In this document: positions 5,842 to 6,409 of the stretch, piece after piece
Layout: every line of letters starts with the position of its first letter
How positions within the stretch are numbered: the stretch's first letter is position 1
From: Bacillota bacterium
GTDB taxonomy: Bacteria > Bacillota > Clostridia > Lachnospirales > Lachnospiraceae
NCBI GenBank assembly: GCA_023409835.1
Contig: JAEYQV010000120.1
Span: 1-6,409, forward strand
Direction of reading: 5' to 3'
Length of the DNA: 6,409 nucleotides
Made by a program: the position numbers and the translations under genes
The notes under the pieces: model-generated
The model's database searches: none
Told to the model about the DNA's origin: nothing
Seen by the model: only the letters and a program-made list of their open reading frames with translations

Positions 5842-5883
5842 CGGAATGATTTTGAATACTGTTGGCACCAAATCATCTTTTAG

Positions 5884-5913
5884 AATAATATGGATGGAAT
5901 AAGATCCATTATT
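5884..5913 (+). repeat. Inverted repeat touching the marR -35 box
   Basis: AATAAT (5884-5889) plus GGAT (5892-5895) pair with ATCC (5904-5907) plus ATTATT (5908-5913), with a two-base AT bulge and an eight-base spacer. Alternatively ATGGAT (5890-5895) and ATCCAT (5904-5909) form an uninterrupted six-base inverted repeat. The right arm overlaps the first two bases of TTGACA (5912-5917), where a bound protein could affect polymerase. No U-tract follows, so it is not a terminator. Confidence 0.4.
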
Positions 5914-5941
5914 GACAGGTGAAGATAGGAAGTGCTATACT
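5912..5941 (+). promoter_or_regulatory. Promoter of the MarR-family gene
   Basis: A perfect TTGACA (5912-5917) is followed after 18 bases by TATACT (5936-5941), five of six matches to TATAAT, with an extended -10 TG at 5933-5934. Transcription should start near 5948, giving a leader of about 67 nt. This is the strongest promoter in the window by sequence. Confidence 0.8.
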
Positions 5942-5944
5942 TGC

Positions 5945-5960
5945 AATTAGTTAGCTAATT
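5945..5960 (+). promoter_or_regulatory. Candidate MarR operator at the marR transcription start
   Basis: AATTAG and CTAATT are inverted around TTAG, and the centre TTAGCTAA (5951-5958) is itself a perfect palindrome. It covers the predicted transcription start four bases after the -10, a position where a bound dimer would block initiation. MarR proteins commonly repress their own promoters through AT-rich palindromes of 16-20 bases. Confidence 0.4.
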
Positions 5961-5970
5961 AATTATTATG

Positions 5971-5987
5971 ATGTTAACTATTAACAT
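5971..5987 (+). promoter_or_regulatory. Candidate MarR operator in the marR leader
   Basis: ATGTTAA and TTAACAT form a perfect 7-3-7 inverted repeat around CTA, 17 bases in total. Size, AT-richness and position between promoter and start codon fit a MarR autoregulatory operator. Its centre (5979) is about 26 bases from the centre of the upstream palindrome. In RNA the three-base loop would be tight, so a DNA-binding role is more likely than a hairpin. Confidence 0.5.
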
Positions 5988-6000
5988 GCTATTATATCAG

Positions 6001-6006
6001 AGGGAG
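6001..6006 (+). promoter_or_regulatory. Ribosome-binding site that fixes the TTG start of the MarR gene
   Basis: AGGGAG lies eight bases before TTG at 6015. The first in-frame ATG comes 25 codons later, inside the conserved N-terminal helix, so the TTG start is required to give a full-length MarR protein. Confidence 0.75.
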
Positions 6007-6014
6007 TTGATCAA

Positions 6015-6409
6015 TTGGAAAATAAGAACAATGAAAAGGTAAATCAAATCTGTAATAAAAATATCATTTATCAAATCATCTGCTTTGCGATGAAGCATCG
6101 GAAGGTCATGCAAAATTATCTGGATGAAACAGGTGTCTATCAGGCCCAGCATTATTTACTTATGAAGATTTTTCATAACCAAAATGCTTCACAGAAGGAA
6201 TTGGCCATGTCAATGGACGTATCAGCAGCTACGATAGCCGTATCCCTAAAGAAGCTGGAAAAGGGAGGCTACATCAAAAAGGAAATGGATGAAGGAGATA
6301 ACCGACTCAACCAGATCACCATCACTGAGAAAGGGAATAAGGTCGTAGAACAAAGCAGAACGATTTTTGAAGCAACGGATCGAAAGGTTTTTGAAGGCTT
6401 TACTGAGGA
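6015..6409 (+). CDS. MarR-family transcriptional regulator (C-terminal end beyond window)
   Basis: From TTG 6015 the frame is open for 131 codons to the window edge; MarR proteins are usually about 140-160 residues, so perhaps only the last helix is missing. The product begins (M)ENKNNEKVNQIC. Helices at about 14-37 and 110-131 would form the dimer interface. The winged helix-turn-helix spans SQKELAMSMDVSAATI (59-74), the recognition helix region VSLKKLEKGGYI (76-87), and the wing KKEMDEGDNRLNQITITEKG (88-107) with the conserved Asp95-x-Arg97. It should act as a cytoplasmic dimer that binds a palindromic operator and is often released by small ligands. Palindromes in its own leader suggest autorepression. 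In Clostridia such genes often precede drug-efflux ABC genes, which here would lie off the right edge; that is inference. No link to the iron operon is shown, as a terminator separates them. Confidence 0.9.
   Translation, partial: MENKNNEKVNQICNKNIIYQIICFAMKHRKVMQNYLDETGVYQAQHYLLMKIFHNQNASQKELAMSMDVSAATIAVSLKKLEKGGYIKKEMDEGDNRLNQITITEKGNKVVEQSRTIFEATDRKVFEGFTE

Larger units (their letters stand above)
5607..6014. other. Intergenic region between the importer operon and the MarR gene
   Basis: Of these 408 bases, 5607-5688 show nothing firm. Then come the operon terminator (5689-5738), a 44-bp tandem repeat (5740-5827) with a partial third copy, a short palindrome TTGGCACCAA (5862-5871), an inverted repeat touching the marR -35 (5884-5913), the marR promoter (5912-5941) and two palindromes in its leader (5945-5960 and 5971-5987). 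No coding frame with a ribosome-binding site is visible on either strand. Confidence 0.6.

Noticed and set aside
5862..5871. TTGGCACCAA palindrome
   Set aside because: Ten bases only, no promoter at a useful distance other than marR about 40 bases on; not distinguishable from chance.

Overview
The window looks like a chromosomal piece from a low-to-moderate GC Gram-positive of the Bacillota, most likely a clostridial/Lachnospiraceae-type anaerobe. The reasons are strong AAGGAGG/AGGAGG ribosome-binding sites, AT-rich intergenic DNA, sigma-A-like TTGACA promoters, a lipobox-anchored solute-binding protein instead of a periplasmic one, and protein sequences that read like Clostridia homologues. 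The taxonomic call is an inference from style, not from a marker gene.

Layout. (1) 1-203, minus: the N-terminal 67 codons of a pyridoxamine 5'-phosphate oxidase-family split-barrel flavoprotein that runs off the left edge, with its own promoter at 302-329. (2) 204-616: a 413-bp gap holding that promoter, what look like worn gene-boundary remains (two strong Shine-Dalgarno sequences without normal genes behind them), and a 39-codon in-frame extension upstream of the next gene. (3) 617-1345, plus: a YoaK/DUF1275-family membrane protein. (4) 1346-1661: a terminator, then a strong Fur box and a TTGACA promoter. (5) 1662-5606, plus: a compact four-gene iron-siderophore ABC importer: lipoprotein receptor, two FecCD permeases and an ATPase, each junction overlapping by the four bases ATGA. 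(6) 5607-6014: a long terminator hairpin, a 44-bp tandem repeat, and a well-formed promoter with palindromic operator candidates. (7) 6015-6409, plus: a MarR-family regulator with a TTG start that runs off the right edge.

How it works together. Low iron should release Fur from the box at 1506-1524 and transcribe one mRNA for the whole importer. The lipoprotein captures a ferric siderophore at the cell surface, the two permeases form the membrane channel, and the ATPase drives uptake. No siderophore biosynthesis genes lie in the window, so the ligand may be a xenosiderophore. The MarR gene appears to be a separate, probably autoregulated unit whose targets are likely to lie beyond the right edge. 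The importer is of a well-known kind. The less explained parts are the two long intergenic regions: the ATA/extension puzzle before the YoaK gene, and the 44-bp repeats plus stacked palindromes before marR. I see no clearly new system in this window.
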